Positions 1 through 10,030 of a DNA stretch of 64,000 nucleotides are shown here, in pieces. Location: contig WHVY01000002.1 of NCBI GenBank assembly GCA_022266195.1, forward strand, positions 3,859,001 through 3,923,000, in the 5' to 3' direction. A program made the position numbers and the translations under genes. Below the pieces are notes generated by a model. It ran no database searches and was not told the DNA's origin. It saw only the letters and a list, made by a program, of their open reading frames with translations. Positions within the stretch are counted from its first letter, which is position 1. Each line of letters begins with the position of its first letter. The DNA is from Tetranychus cinnabarinus. Its lineage: Eukaryota; Arthropoda; Arachnida; Trombidiformes; Tetranychidae.

Positions 1-1700
1 AGGTAGATTCTAGTAGATTCCGTATGATCACTCACACTGGTTTTGCTACGAAATAATTTAACTAATTTTAACAACTTTCCACTTTTAAATATTTCAACAA
101 AAATTAGATGATCGCACTTTGAACAACTTGGAAGAAGTTGATGTTGTTGGTGGTAGTGGTGGTGATAAACTGTTGCATATTTTGCCCGATTAGGTCAATT
201 CTTGATTGTCCACCTTTTTGACCATCTCTATATCTTATTAATTGACCTGATTTCAATCTAATTTAATTTTGGGTGCGGGTGACAAAAGTCATAAGTCATT
301 GTTGCAGTTGACAACAATAGGTGTCAACAGATAAATCTTTTTCATTAAAACTTTTTCCAAGACTTTTTATCCCCAGTTTCATGTAAATCGCTTTTGATTC
401 TGAACAGCTTACAGTTGAGAATTGTTTTTAATTATCTAATGTGTCAGGATTGATGAAAATCTTGAATCAACATTTTGCTCTCTTCAACGAATCAACCTTT
501 TCAATAATCACCTTCAATAGTTGATAGCTGATTGCAATACGGATTTCCGAAGTTCTTGGATGATAATAGATTAACATGAAAAATGTGTTATTCATCAGTT
601 TGCTTACCTATTGAAATACGAAGAAAAAATCAAGCATCGATTGATACAAAACTAAGGCAAACGCCCAAATGACCAAAAATGGTCCGAGTAGTCTAAAATA
701 GTGAATTTCACTAAATAAACTACATATGTATAGTAGCTTATAGCTTAGCTTTATATAGCTTTTCTCAAGATAAGAGATTAACGAGGAAAGGTGTAATAGA
801 CGACTTTTTCGGTAGACAAACAAAGGAGGAATCTAACTTGAACACTTGTACTAATCGGAAATAAGATTTTTGGAACTTTAATATGGCCTGATAAAAAATT
901 AGAAAAAATCAAGCACAGCAAAATGTGACACTTTTCCAACTTTGGCGATTTTCCGAAAAACACCCTGTTTTCGAAAAATTTCCAAAGTAGCGCCATACAA
1001 AACTGTTACCACATTTTTTCTATCAAATGGCTTATATCATATCTCTCTAGTATTCATATTTGCTGAGTTATAAACGCGCCAATGTTGGGATAGTTCATCC
1101 GAACACCCATTTGAGCGCCGCACACGGCGCTCAAATGGGGTTTTAAACTTTAAAGTTCGGTAACTTTTTCAATTACGCTATTTTTCGAAATCTTTTTGAT
1201 TGATAACTTCTGTAGTAAAAAGGATTTGAAACAATCAAATCTTCCAAAATGATACTTCTGTGTTGTGACCGCAAGGAGTAAAAATTGCCAAAATGTTCAG
1301 CTATTTTTTTCAAATTTTTGAATACTGTTCTCTTCAATCTAAGACTTCTGTTCTCAAATTCATCTCATTTCTTGCACTGGCCTGCAAGTTCTCAATCTTT
1401 AATAATTACCTTCAATGATTAATCTTTAATACTTTGAATCAAGTCAACTAAAATAAAGTGCTCTTTTCAATTAAATGTGAGAGAGTAAGTGTGAGACTCA
1501 TTAATATTTTTTGTTAGGCTTTGTGTGCATTATTCAAGCCCCCATTAAGAAATCTTGAATTTCTGTCATCGATGTCGTTGCATATTCAATGATTCATTGA
1601 TTGTGGTCTTGTCACAGACCCACTCCCTAACAGAATGTTAAACTTCCATATTTTCAATAATATCCTGGCTAAATGAAGAAAAGAAGATATTATATAAATC
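1..1700. other. non-coding repeat-rich stretch
   Basis: I see no convincing gene here. Positions about 358-480 match, as reverse complement, positions about 29385-29510, so this is a dispersed repeat. Positions about 521-650 are a diverged direct copy of about 1793-1945: both carry the same run of sequence around 'gattaacatgaaaaat', with small indels between them. The short ORFs in this stretch have no recognisable protein content. Confidence 0.6.
1106..1139. repeat. perfect 15-bp hairpin with 4-nt loop
   Basis: The arms 1106-1120 and 1125-1139 are exact reverse complements, separated by the loop 'caca'. The arms are GC-rich in an AT-rich background. No element boundary or target duplication is visible next to it. 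Confidence 0.8.
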
Positions 1701-1951
1701 CAAATTACTATCTGAGCAATTCAAAGTTAAATCTATTTATATTTCAATTTTAAAATTGATAAGTTGTAGTCAAAGTTGAACAGAAAAGTTCAATTGTTGA
1801 TCCCTGATTGCAATAAGGATTTCCGCTTGAAATTCGTAAAAATATAAATTCTTAGATGATAATAGATTAACATGAAAAATATGTTTTTAATCAATTTGCT
1901 CACCTAATGAAACATGGAAAAAACTCAAGCAACAATTGGTAAATTGTCTGC

Positions 1952-2293
1952 TTGCAGTTATACTGGAGAAGTTTGGGTCTCCATGTTTATTCTATCGTAC
2001 GTGTAAGTGTTTCCCTCAAAAATTGTGATGTTATAGCATTTGGAGATGCTTATGATCTCGCTTTGGCTTGTGATGTCGGATTTTATAATTTAGCTAAAGA
2101 GATACGTTCTCTGGAACCATCTTTTATGTTGGTAAGTCCTACCTTGTTTCATTCTGATTTCATTTCTATATTTTATACTGTTACCCTCAACGAGGACTCA
2201 TTGTACTCACGCCTCTTCGTTGAAGGGAGACAGCCTCATTTCGGGTCAGTTGTGACCGAACCGTCTGTAACTCTTGATGTTTTCTTGTTTTGA
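1952..2293 (+). pseudogene. orphan exon-like ORF, copy 1
   Basis: The frame encodes up to 113 aa, of unknown function. A GTAAGT donor-like site lies just after the codons for PSFML (near 2131), so the coding part may be a single exon ending there, with the rest being intron. It has no Cys/His pattern, signal peptide or catalytic motif I recognise. The identical copy is at 5806-6147. I cannot name a family; it is probably a stranded exon of a duplicated gene. Confidence 0.3.
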
Positions 2294-2316
2294 AGTAAAC
2301 CTTTATTCTTATTGAC

Positions 2317-3175
2317 TCATCTTATTATTTTAGTCCGTGACATATTGACATCTCTTTGCCCATCATGTCGATGCCAAGCGTTTTGACGTTCAGGATTACT
2401 TCCTTCGCTGGCCGTGTCGGTTTTCTCAGAAACACTGAACAACCATAAGCCATCCATGTCTATATACCGACTCATGTCCAATCTTGTGGTCTTATCTCTT
2501 AAATGCTTCAACGATTTATTGTTATCCATCGTTATTCGAGTGAGCTTGTGATCAGCTAAACTATTTAATTCCATGTTACAACTAACGATCCCTTCTACGA
2601 ATGCTCTGAAGCTTAGAATAAGATCACAAACTGTCTCTTTGGCACCAACAACATAATTCGGCTGAAATGGATTTAAAACATACATTTCAGTCACGTTGCA
2701 GAAAGTCATCACTTTTTCACCTTTCTTTCTCTTGTAGTGGCTTAAACACACTTCTTTTGACCAAGACGAGGGGTGAGCGTTGAAGTCACCAATAAATAAC
2801 TTAAGCACATCTGAACACATTTTTGTTTTAATAACGGCAGCAATGAATTTCAAGCCGTTAGTTAAATCTTCCACTGAATATCGAGCAACGTTGGAAGATA
2901 AGTATCCGCAAATGATGGCTAGTTTTATGTTGTTCCAGCGAGCTTTAACACAGGTAACGGTTGAAGGTTCAAGACAACACTTTGTAATAAACTGAAAACT
3001 TTCACTATCGAAACAAGCTATAGCAGCTGTATTCGATTGTTTAGCAGTCACTATAGAAATTTTTGGCACTTTGTAATCCAACGGAAACGATATATATGGA
3101 ACAACCAGAAGGTTTTGTCAATGATACTAATTTATTGTGTAAGTTTAGTTGCTGTAAACCGCTGAAAGCCAACTC
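2317..3175 (-). pseudogene. LINE endonuclease (EEP) fragment, copy 1
   Basis: The minus strand encodes part of the apurinic-like endonuclease of a non-LTR retrotransposon, which nicks target DNA for target-primed reverse transcription. Visible motifs are IGDFNAHPSSWS (metal and catalytic region) near the middle and LADHKLT, the equivalent of the terminal SDH motif. The main open frame is 2317-3081 (254 codons, without a natural ATG). Upstream, to about 3175, a second frame shows a typical LINE N-terminus (LQQLNLHNKLVSL), so a frameshift separates the two parts. No reverse transcriptase follows, so the element is a truncated, dead fragment. Confidence 0.8.
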
Positions 3176-3770
3176 AATACGAAACTCAATGAGATTAAAG
3201 AATTGAATAAATCAATTCAAAATTTCGAGACTGAGAAAGCACAATTAAGCAAAGCTGGAGATGATCCGCCGAGGGAAAAACAAGCTTTAGAGAGAAAAAA
3301 TACAGAACTCACAACAAAGTTGAATACGGCTGAAAATGATTTAAAGTCTTGAAAGAAATAATCACACGTCCAACATCAGAAGCAAACAAAGTAACTCCTC
3401 TTGAAACAACACTTGCTGAAGCAAAAAGGAAATATGATGATTTAAAAACTGACAAAACGAAAACCAATCAAAAATTAAAAGATGCAGAAAGGGAAATTAA
3501 TGCTAAAAAGGAGCAAAAAGCTCGCCTCACAACAGCTGGTTTGAATGCTGACACACAAAAAATTGAATTTGATGCTTTACAAAGAAAATTTAATAAACTT
3601 TCAAATGAAAAAGTTAAACTTGATGGAAAATTGAGAGATGCTGAAAAAATGTCAATAATGAAAATCAGAAAATTCCTCATTTAAAAGAAATACAAAGAAA
3701 ATATGACTCATTTAAACCTGAGATAGAAGGACTTGAACGAAGAATTAAGGAAACAGAGAAAGGGGTATGT
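3160..3770 (+). pseudogene. broken coiled-coil protein gene, copy 1
   Basis: Two adjacent frames encode charged heptad-like sequence: roughly 3160-3350 in one frame (ending in a stop after DLKS), then 3349-3684 in another (111 codons, rich in K/E/L, with KYDDLKTDKTKTNQKLKDAE), and a third piece to about 3764. A GTATGT donor-like site follows at about 3765. The pieces would make one coiled coil only across frameshifts, so I call it a pseudogene. The parent gene is not recognisable; filament or tropomyosin-like segments all look similar. Confidence 0.55.
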
Positions 3771-4290
3771 AAAGCAAAATCGCACTTCTGTTAAACTTTT
3801 TCAAATAGTAATTTTCTGAAAGAGCTTGTTGAAAGACTAGGTTTAACTTGAAAATGGGCGTTGTGAGTATTGTGGTTAGGCCGCAATTGAGGTCAAAAGG
3901 TGAACCATTTTTCAGTCATATCTAAGCAACCAAACATGATAGAACGTTGAAACTTGAGATTATTCAGGCTCACATAGATAGGTATATGTATACAAAAGTT
4001 CAATGCTCTGACATTTTTTGTTCTCAAGTTATCAGTGTAGGCCATTTTCGGCCATTTTGGTTTTAAATCGACAGGTTATATTTTGCAATGTTTTACAATG
4101 GCAAAAAATAATTCTCTTAACTGCGACAACAGCCCTACGCAAGATAATAGCCATTGACTCAGTAGTTTCATAGATATCGAGAACCGGCCTCAAATAAACG
4201 GAACGCTCTAACATCGCTTAAGTACATCTGATTGAAATAGGACAAACAATCAAACACTCAAACACTTTAGCTCTATAACATATAAAAAGG

Positions 4291-4310
4291 TCAAGGTCAT
4301 TCAAGGTCAT
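4291..4310 (+). promoter_or_regulatory. tandem TCAAGGTCA nuclear-receptor-type sites
   Basis: Two head-to-tail TCAAGGTCAT decamers sit just downstream of a TATA-like 'acatataaaaagg'. TCAAGGTCA is the extended half-site bound by monomeric receptors of the FTZ-F1/SF-1 and ERR type. The pair recurs at 8145-8164 and inverted at 9471-9490 because it lies inside the duplicated segment. A regulatory function is inference only. Confidence 0.45.
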
Positions 4311-4463
4311 TTGGAAAATAATAATGATTAAGGTGCTCATATGTAATATGTTATATAAAAAAAGTCAAATAATCAATTATAAATCAAAAATATTTAATTA
4401 TAATCATTTAATAGCTGATAACACCCGATTTGCTATCTGCTTGCTCGTTAGGCTAATATATGT

Positions 4464-4555
4464 GTCCTCGTTTGGTTAGACTATGAGTCCTCGTTGAGTC
4501 AGATTATAAGCCCTCGTTGGGTTAGATTATGAGTCCTCGTTGGGTTAGTCCGAGA
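4464..4555 (+). repeat. 23-bp subterminal tandem repeat, 4 units
   Basis: Four consecutive 23-mers begin gtcctcgtt or gccctcgtt and end in ttata/actatga-like text; a degenerate fifth unit precedes them. They lie inside the inverted terminus, so they recur inverted at about 5372-5463, directly at 8318-8409 and inverted at 9226-9317. Repeats in this position often serve as transposase binding sites; that role is inferred. Confidence 0.7.
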
Positions 4556-4717
4556 ACTTGTGCATGTGTTTTCATCTTCTTTTGTATCATTTCATGGTCA
4601 GCACTAGTAGAGTGAACATCAACTTTTTTTGTGTTTATTGTTTTTATTTTATTTATGTTAAACTCATCATTAGTGAAATAAAGTAAGTATTTGTGTACCA
4701 TCGGATTTATTGTTTCG

Positions 4718-4954
4718 TTAATGACGGAGCGACGTTAATGAACTAGCACGACTGGGGATTCGTGCCGTAGTTCGGTCTCTTTTCCAGTGCAAGAATTCAC
4801 TATGGCAGCGTATACATATTCTTAGCTGACTATCATCGCTTTCTGACTCAACCTGACGAAAATCATTGAATCCATCCAGCTTCGATACAAGTCTGCTAGT
4901 TTTGAGTTTTTTAGCAGGGATTTTCGTTCCGCAAGTGCAGCATATTACAACCAT
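4718..4954 (-). CDS. small C4 zinc-binding-like protein, copy 1
   Basis: This 78-aa frame starts at an ATG near the middle of the element and runs toward its left terminus. It has a CCTCG motif at residues 5-9 and an ICIRCH motif near residue 50, giving a C-x2-C ... C-x2-C(H) spacing like treble-clef or ZAD-type N-terminal zinc modules. It may be the remaining first exon of a transposase or of a captured zinc-finger gene. The identical protein is encoded in the opposite orientation at 8827-9063. It is too short for a full enzyme and the family is uncertain. Confidence 0.4.
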   Translation of the reverse strand: MVVICCTCGTKIPAKKLKTSRLVSKLDGFNDFRQVESESDDSQLRICIRCHSEFLHWKRDRTTARIPSRASSLTSLRH

Positions 4955-5211
4955 CTAATTGAAATATAAAATATAAGGAGCATAAATAAAGTAAACTGAA
5001 ATGAACCTAATCTAAACCTTCGTGTTCGGCGCAAGGCAAACGAATGATGAAAATAAAAAGACAATGGGTTGTGGGTGAACAAAAAATACTTACTTTCTCA
5101 ATTTGAGTAATCCTTAACTATCAGATCCTTGTTGAAGATGCTTATGTTGAATGGGAATGGCTGATGAACTAAAACATTAATCCATAGAAACACAATATTA
5201 ATCCAATTGTA

Positions 5212-5510
5212 AAACAATAAATCCGATGGTACACAAATACTTACTTTATTTCACTAATGATGAGTTTAACATAAATAAAATAAAAACAATAAACACAAAA
5301 AAAGTTGATGTTCACTCTACTAGTGCTGACCATGAAATGATACAAAAGAAGATGAAAACCCATGCACAAGTTCTCGGACTAACCCAACGAGGACTCATAA
5401 TCTAACCCAACGAGGGCTTATAATCTGACTCAACGAGGACTCATAGTCTAACCAAACGAGGACACATATATTAGCCTAACGAGCAAGCAGATAGCAAATC
5501 GGGTGTTATC
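5212..5510 (-). repeat. right inverted terminus of element 1
   Basis: Reverse complement of 4417-4715. Position 5360 carries the variant that pairs with the copy-2 left terminus (8421), not with 4567 in its own left terminus. This is informative for the rearrangement history. Confidence 0.85.
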
Positions 5511-5557
5511 ACTTTATTTCACTAATGATGAGTTTAACATAAATAAAATAAAAACAA
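5511..5557. repeat. 47-bp template-switch-like insert
   Basis: Identical to 5243-5289 inside the adjacent terminus and placed directly at the junction with the second large direct repeat. The last three bases (CAA, 5555-5557) are shared with the start of that repeat, a 3-bp microhomology at the breakpoint. Confidence 0.75.
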
Positions 5558-5805
5558 ATTACTATCTGAGCAATTCAAAGTTAAATCTATTTATATTTCA
5601 ATTTTAAAATTGATAAGTTGTAGTCAAAGTTGAACAGAAAAGTTCAATTGTTGATCCCTGATTGCAATAAGGATTTCCGCTTGAAATTCGTAAAAATATA
5701 AATTCTTAGATGATAATAGATTAACATGAAAAATATGTTTTTAATCAATTTGCTCACCTAATGAAACATGGAAAAAACTCAAGCAACAATTGGTAAATTG
5801 TCTGC

Positions 5806-6147
5806 TTGCAGTTATACTGGAGAAGTTTGGGTCTCCATGTTTATTCTATCGTACGTGTAAGTGTTTCCCTCAAAAATTGTGATGTTATAGCATTTGGAGA
5901 TGCTTATGATCTCGCTTTGGCTTGTGATGTCGGATTTTATAATTTAGCTAAAGAGATACGTTCTCTGGAACCATCTTTTATGTTGGTAAGTCCTACCTTG
6001 TTTCATTCTGATTTCATTTCTATATTTTATACTGTTACCCTCAACGAGGACTCATTGTACTCACGCCTCTTCGTTGAAGGGAGACAGCCTCATTTCGGGT
6101 CAGTTGTGACCGAACCGTCTGTAACTCTTGATGTTTTCTTGTTTTGA
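5806..6147 (+). pseudogene. orphan exon-like ORF, copy 2
   Basis: Identical at protein level to the frame at 1952-2293. It has the same donor-like GTAAGT after the first part and the same lack of recognisable domains. Confidence 0.3.
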
Positions 6148-6170
6148 AGTAAACCTTTATTCTTATTGAC

Positions 6171-7029
6171 TCATCTTATTATTTTAGTCCGTGACATATT
6201 GACATCTCTTTGCCCATCATGTCGATGCCAAGCGTTTTGACGTTCAGGATTACTTCCTTCGCTGGCCGTGTCGGTTTTCTCAGAAACACTGAACAACCAT
6301 AAGCCATCCATGTCTATATACCGACTCATGTCCAATCTTGTGGTCTTATCTCTTAAATGCTTCAACGATTTATTGTTATCCATCGTTATTCGAGTGAGCT
6401 TGTGATCAGCTAAACTATTTAATTCCATGTTACAACTAACGATCCCTTCTACGAATGCTCTGAAGCTTAGAATAAGATCACAAACTGTCTCTTTGGCACC
6501 AACAACATAATTCGGCTGAAATGGATTTAAAACATACATTTCAGTCACGTTGCAGAAAGTCATCACTTTTTCACCTTTCTTTCTCTTGTAGTGGCTTAAA
6601 CACACTTCTTTTGACCAAGACGAGGGGTGAGCGTTGAAGTCACCAATAAATAACTTAAGCACATCTGAACACATTTTTGTTTTAATAACGGCAGCAATGA
6701 ATTTCAAGCCGTTAGTTAAATCTTCCACTGAATATCGAGCAACGTTGGAAGATAAGTATCCGCAAATGATGGCTAGTTTTATGTTGTTCCAGCGAGCTTT
6801 AACACAGGTAACGGTTGAAGGTTCAAGACAACACTTTGTAATAAACTGAAAACTTTCACTATCGAAACAAGCTATAGCAGCTGTATTCGATTGTTTAGCA
6901 GTCACTATAGAAATTTTTGGCACTTTGTAATCCAACGGAAACGATATATATGGAACAACCAGAAGGTTTTGTCAATGATACTAATTTATTGTGTAAGTTT
7001 AGTTGCTGTAAACCGCTGAAAGCCAACTC
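6171..7029 (-). pseudogene. LINE endonuclease fragment, copy 2
   Basis: Duplicate of 2317-3175 with the same GDFNAH-type motif, the same terminal ADH motif and the same frameshift near the N-terminus. The shared lesion shows the fragment was already dead before the segment was duplicated. Confidence 0.8.
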
Positions 7030-7624
7030 AATACGAAACTCAATGAGATTAAAGAATTGAATAAATCAATTCAAAATTTCGAGACTGAGAAAGCACAATT
7101 AAGCAAAGCTGGAGATGATCCGCCGAGGGAAAAACAAGCTTTAGAGAGAAAAAATACAGAACTCACAACAAAGTTGAATACGGCTGAAAATGATTTAAAG
7201 TCTTGAAAGAAATAATCACACGTCCAACATCAGAAGCAAACAAAGTAACTCCTCTTGAAACAACACTTGCTGAAGCAAAAAGGAAATATGATGATTTAAA
7301 AACTGACAAAACGAAAACCAATCAAAAATTAAAAGATGCAGAAAGGGAAATTAATGCTAAAAAGGAGCAAAAAGCTCGCCTCACAACAGCTGGTTTGAAT
7401 GCTGACACACAAAAAATTGAATTTGATGCTTTACAAAGAAAATTTAATAAACTTTCAAATGAAAAAGTTAAACTTGATGGAAAATTGAGAGATGCTGAAA
7501 AAATGTCAATAATGAAAATCAGAAAATTCCTCATTTAAAAGAAATACAAAGAAAATATGACTCATTTAAACCTGAGATAGAAGGACTTGAACGAAGAATT
7601 AAGGAAACAGAGAAAGGGGTATGT
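7014..7624 (+). pseudogene. broken coiled-coil gene, copy 2
   Basis: Duplicate of 3160-3770 with the same frame breaks. Its 3' end (from 7605) lies at the left limit of the palindrome that ends at 10030. Confidence 0.55.
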
Positions 7625-8270
7625 AAAGCAAAATCGCACTTCTGTTAAACTTTTTCAAATAGTAATTTTCTGAAAGAGCTTGTTGAAAGACTAGGTTTAA
7701 CTTGAAAATGGGCATTGTGAGTATTGTGGTTAGGCCGCAATTGAGGTCAAAAGGTGAACCATTTTTCAGTCATATCTAAGCAACCAAACATGATAGAACG
7801 TTGAAACTTGAGATTATTCAGGCTCACATAGATAGGTATATGTATACAAAAGTTCAATGCTCTGACATTTTTTGTTCTCAAGTTATCAGTGTAGGCCATT
7901 TTCGGCCATTTTGGTTTTAAATCGACAGGTTATATTTTGCAATGTTTTACAATGGCAAAAAATAATTCTCTTAACTGCGACAACAGCCCTACGCAAGATA
8001 ATAGCCATTGACTCAGTAGTTTCATAGATATCGAGAACCGGCCTCAAATAAACGGAACGCTCTAACATCGCTTAAGTACATCTGATTGAAATAGGACAAA
8101 CAATCAAACACTCAAACACTTTAGCTCTATAACATATAAAAAGGTCAAGGTCATTCAAGGTCATTTGGAAAATAATAATGATTAAGGTGCTCATATGTAA
8201 TATGTTATATAAAAAAAGTCAAATAATCAATTATAAATCAAAAATATTTAATTATAATCATTTAATAGCT

Positions 8271-9364
8271 GATAACACCCGATTTGCTATCTGCTTGCTC
8301 GTTAGGCTAATATATGTGTCCTCGTTTGGTTAGACTATGAGTCCTCGTTGAGTCAGATTATAAGCCCTCGTTGGGTTAGATTATGAGTCCTCGTTGGGTT
8401 AGTCCGAGAACTTGTGCATGGGTTTTCATCTTCTTTTGTATCATTTCATGGTCAGCACTAGTAGAGTGAACATCAACTTTTTTTGTGTTTATTGTTTTTA
8501 TTTTATTTATGTTAAACTCATCATTAGTGAAATAAAGTAAGTATTTGTGTACCATCGGATTTATTGTTTTACAATTGGATTAATATTGTGTTTCTATGGA
8601 TTAATGTTTTAGTTCATCAGCCATTCCCATTCAACATAAGCATCTTCAACAAGGATCTGATAGTTAAGGATTACTCAAATTGAGAAAGTAAGTATTTTTT
8701 GTTCACCCACAACCCATTGTCTTTTTATTTTCATCATTCGTTTGCCTTGCGCCGAACACGAAGGTTTAGATTAGGTTCATTTCAGTTTACTTTATTTATG
8801 CTCCTTATATTTTATATTTCAATTAGATGGTTGTAATATGCTGCACTTGCGGAACGAAAATCCCTGCTAAAAAACTCAAAACTAGCAGACTTGTATCGAA
8901 GCTGGATGGATTCAATGATTTTCGTCAGGTTGAGTCAGAAAGCGATGATAGTCAGCTAAGAATATGTATACGCTGCCATAGTGAATTCTTGCACTGGAAA
9001 AGAGACCGAACTACGGCACGAATCCCCAGTCGTGCTAGTTCATTAACGTCGCTCCGTCATTAACGAAACAATAAATCCGATGGTACACAAATACTTACTT
9101 TATTTCACTAATGATGAGTTTAACATAAATAAAATAAAAACAATAAACACAAAAAAAGTTGATGTTCACTCTACTAGTGCTGACCATGAAATGATACAAA
9201 AGAAGATGAAAACACATGCACAAGTTCTCGGACTAACCCAACGAGGACTCATAATCTAACCCAACGAGGGCTTATAATCTGACTCAACGAGGACTCATAG
9301 TCTAACCAAACGAGGACACATATATTAGCCTAACGAGCAAGCAGATAGCAAATCGGGTGTTATC
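8271..9364. mobile_element. fold-back-like element 2 (flipped centre)
   Basis: Same termini as element 1 (8271-8569 and 9066-9364). The 496-bp centre (8570-9065) is the exact reverse complement of 4716-5211, so the internal ORF points the other way relative to the shared left flank. The flanks on both sides are inverted copies of each other, which prevents recognition of a target duplication. Confidence 0.6.
8827..9063 (+). CDS. small C4 zinc-binding-like protein, copy 2
   Basis: Encodes the same 78 aa as 4718-4954 (C-x2-C near the start, C-x2-C-H near residue 50, basic Ser/Arg-rich tail). It ends three bases before the right inverted terminus. Function unknown; see copy 1 for the family discussion. 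Confidence 0.4.
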   Translation: MVVICCTCGTKIPAKKLKTSRLVSKLDGFNDFRQVESESDDSQLRICIRCHSEFLHWKRDRTTARIPSRASSLTSLRH

Positions 9365-10030
9365 AGCTATTAAATGATTATAATTAAATATTTTTGATTT
9401 ATAATTGATTATTTGACTTTTTTTATATAACATATTACATATGAGCACCTTAATCATTATTATTTTCCAAATGACCTTGAATGACCTTGACCTTTTTATA
9501 TGTTATAGAGCTAAAGTGTTTGAGTGTTTGATTGTTTGTCCTATTTCAATCAGATGTACTTAAGCGATGTTAGAGCGTTCCGTTTATTTGAGGCCGGTTC
9601 TCGATATCTATGAAACTACTGAGTCAATGGCTATTATCTTGCGTAGGGCTGTTGTCGCAGTTAAGAGAATTATTTTTTGCCATTGTAAAACATTGCAAAA
9701 TATAACCTGTCGATTTAAAACCAAAATGGCCGAAAATGGCCTACACTGATAACTTGAGAACAAAAAATGTCAGAGCATTGAACTTTTGTATACATATACC
9801 TATCTATGTGAGCCTGAATAATCTCAAGTTTCAACGTTCTATCATGTTTGGTTGCTTAGATATGACTGAAAAATGGTTCACCTTTTGACCTCAATTGCGG
9901 CCTAACCACAATACTCACAATGCCCATTTTCAAGTTAAACCTAGTCTTTCAACAAGCTCTTTCAGAAAATTACTATTTGAAAAAGTTTAACAGAAGTGCG
10001 ATTTTGCTTTACATACCCCTTTCTCTGTTT

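Larger units (their letters stand above)
1701..4715 (+). repeat. 3,015-bp direct repeat, copy 1
   Basis: This segment is repeated almost exactly at 5555-8569, with a constant offset of 3854. I saw two substitutions between the copies (3860 G versus 7714 A; 4567 T versus 8421 G). It contains, in order, an orphan exon-like ORF, a minus-strand LINE endonuclease fragment, a broken coiled-coil gene, a tandem TCAAGGTCA motif and the left terminus of a fold-back-like element. The composition suggests a mosaic segmental duplication, not one transposon. Confidence 0.9.
4417..5510. mobile_element. fold-back-like element 1 (long inverted termini)
   Basis: Termini 4417-4715 and 5212-5510 are near-perfect inverted repeats of 299 bp (one pair mismatch seen, 4567/5360) beginning GATAACACCC. 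They flank a 496-bp centre (4716-5211) with a small minus-strand ORF. Each terminus contains a 23-bp subterminal tandem repeat, about four units. Long termini built of tandem repeats recall fold-back/Galileo-type elements; no transposase core is present, so this would be non-autonomous. No clear target duplication: the right flank is a 47-bp piece (5511-5557) copied from the terminus itself (5243-5289). Confidence 0.6.
5555..8569 (+). repeat. 3,015-bp direct repeat, copy 2
   Basis: Near-identical to 1701-4715. Homology begins abruptly at 5555 and ends at 8569 where the inverted centre of the second fold-back element starts. Contents are as in copy 1. Confidence 0.9.
7605..10030. repeat. palindrome, 966-bp arms around 496-bp loop
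   Basis: Positions x and 17635-x are complementary for 7605-8569 and 9066-10030; 8570-9065 is the unpaired centre. The outer 666 bp of each arm lie outside the 299-bp terminus of the fold-back-like element, so the palindrome is larger than the element. The identity is very high: one mismatch seen, 8421/9214. Confidence 0.88.

Noticed and set aside
2780..2995. 71-codon plus-strand ORF and its copy at 6634-6849
   Set aside because: Antisense shadow of the LINE endonuclease frame.
4032..4214. 60-codon ORF (minus), also at 7886-8068 and 9567-9749
   Set aside because: It is open in all three copies only because the repeat copies are nearly identical. It has no protein-like features and lies in repeat DNA.
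4464..4555. CRISPR-like array
   Set aside because: The 23-bp units are contiguous without spacers, and the DNA is eukaryotic.
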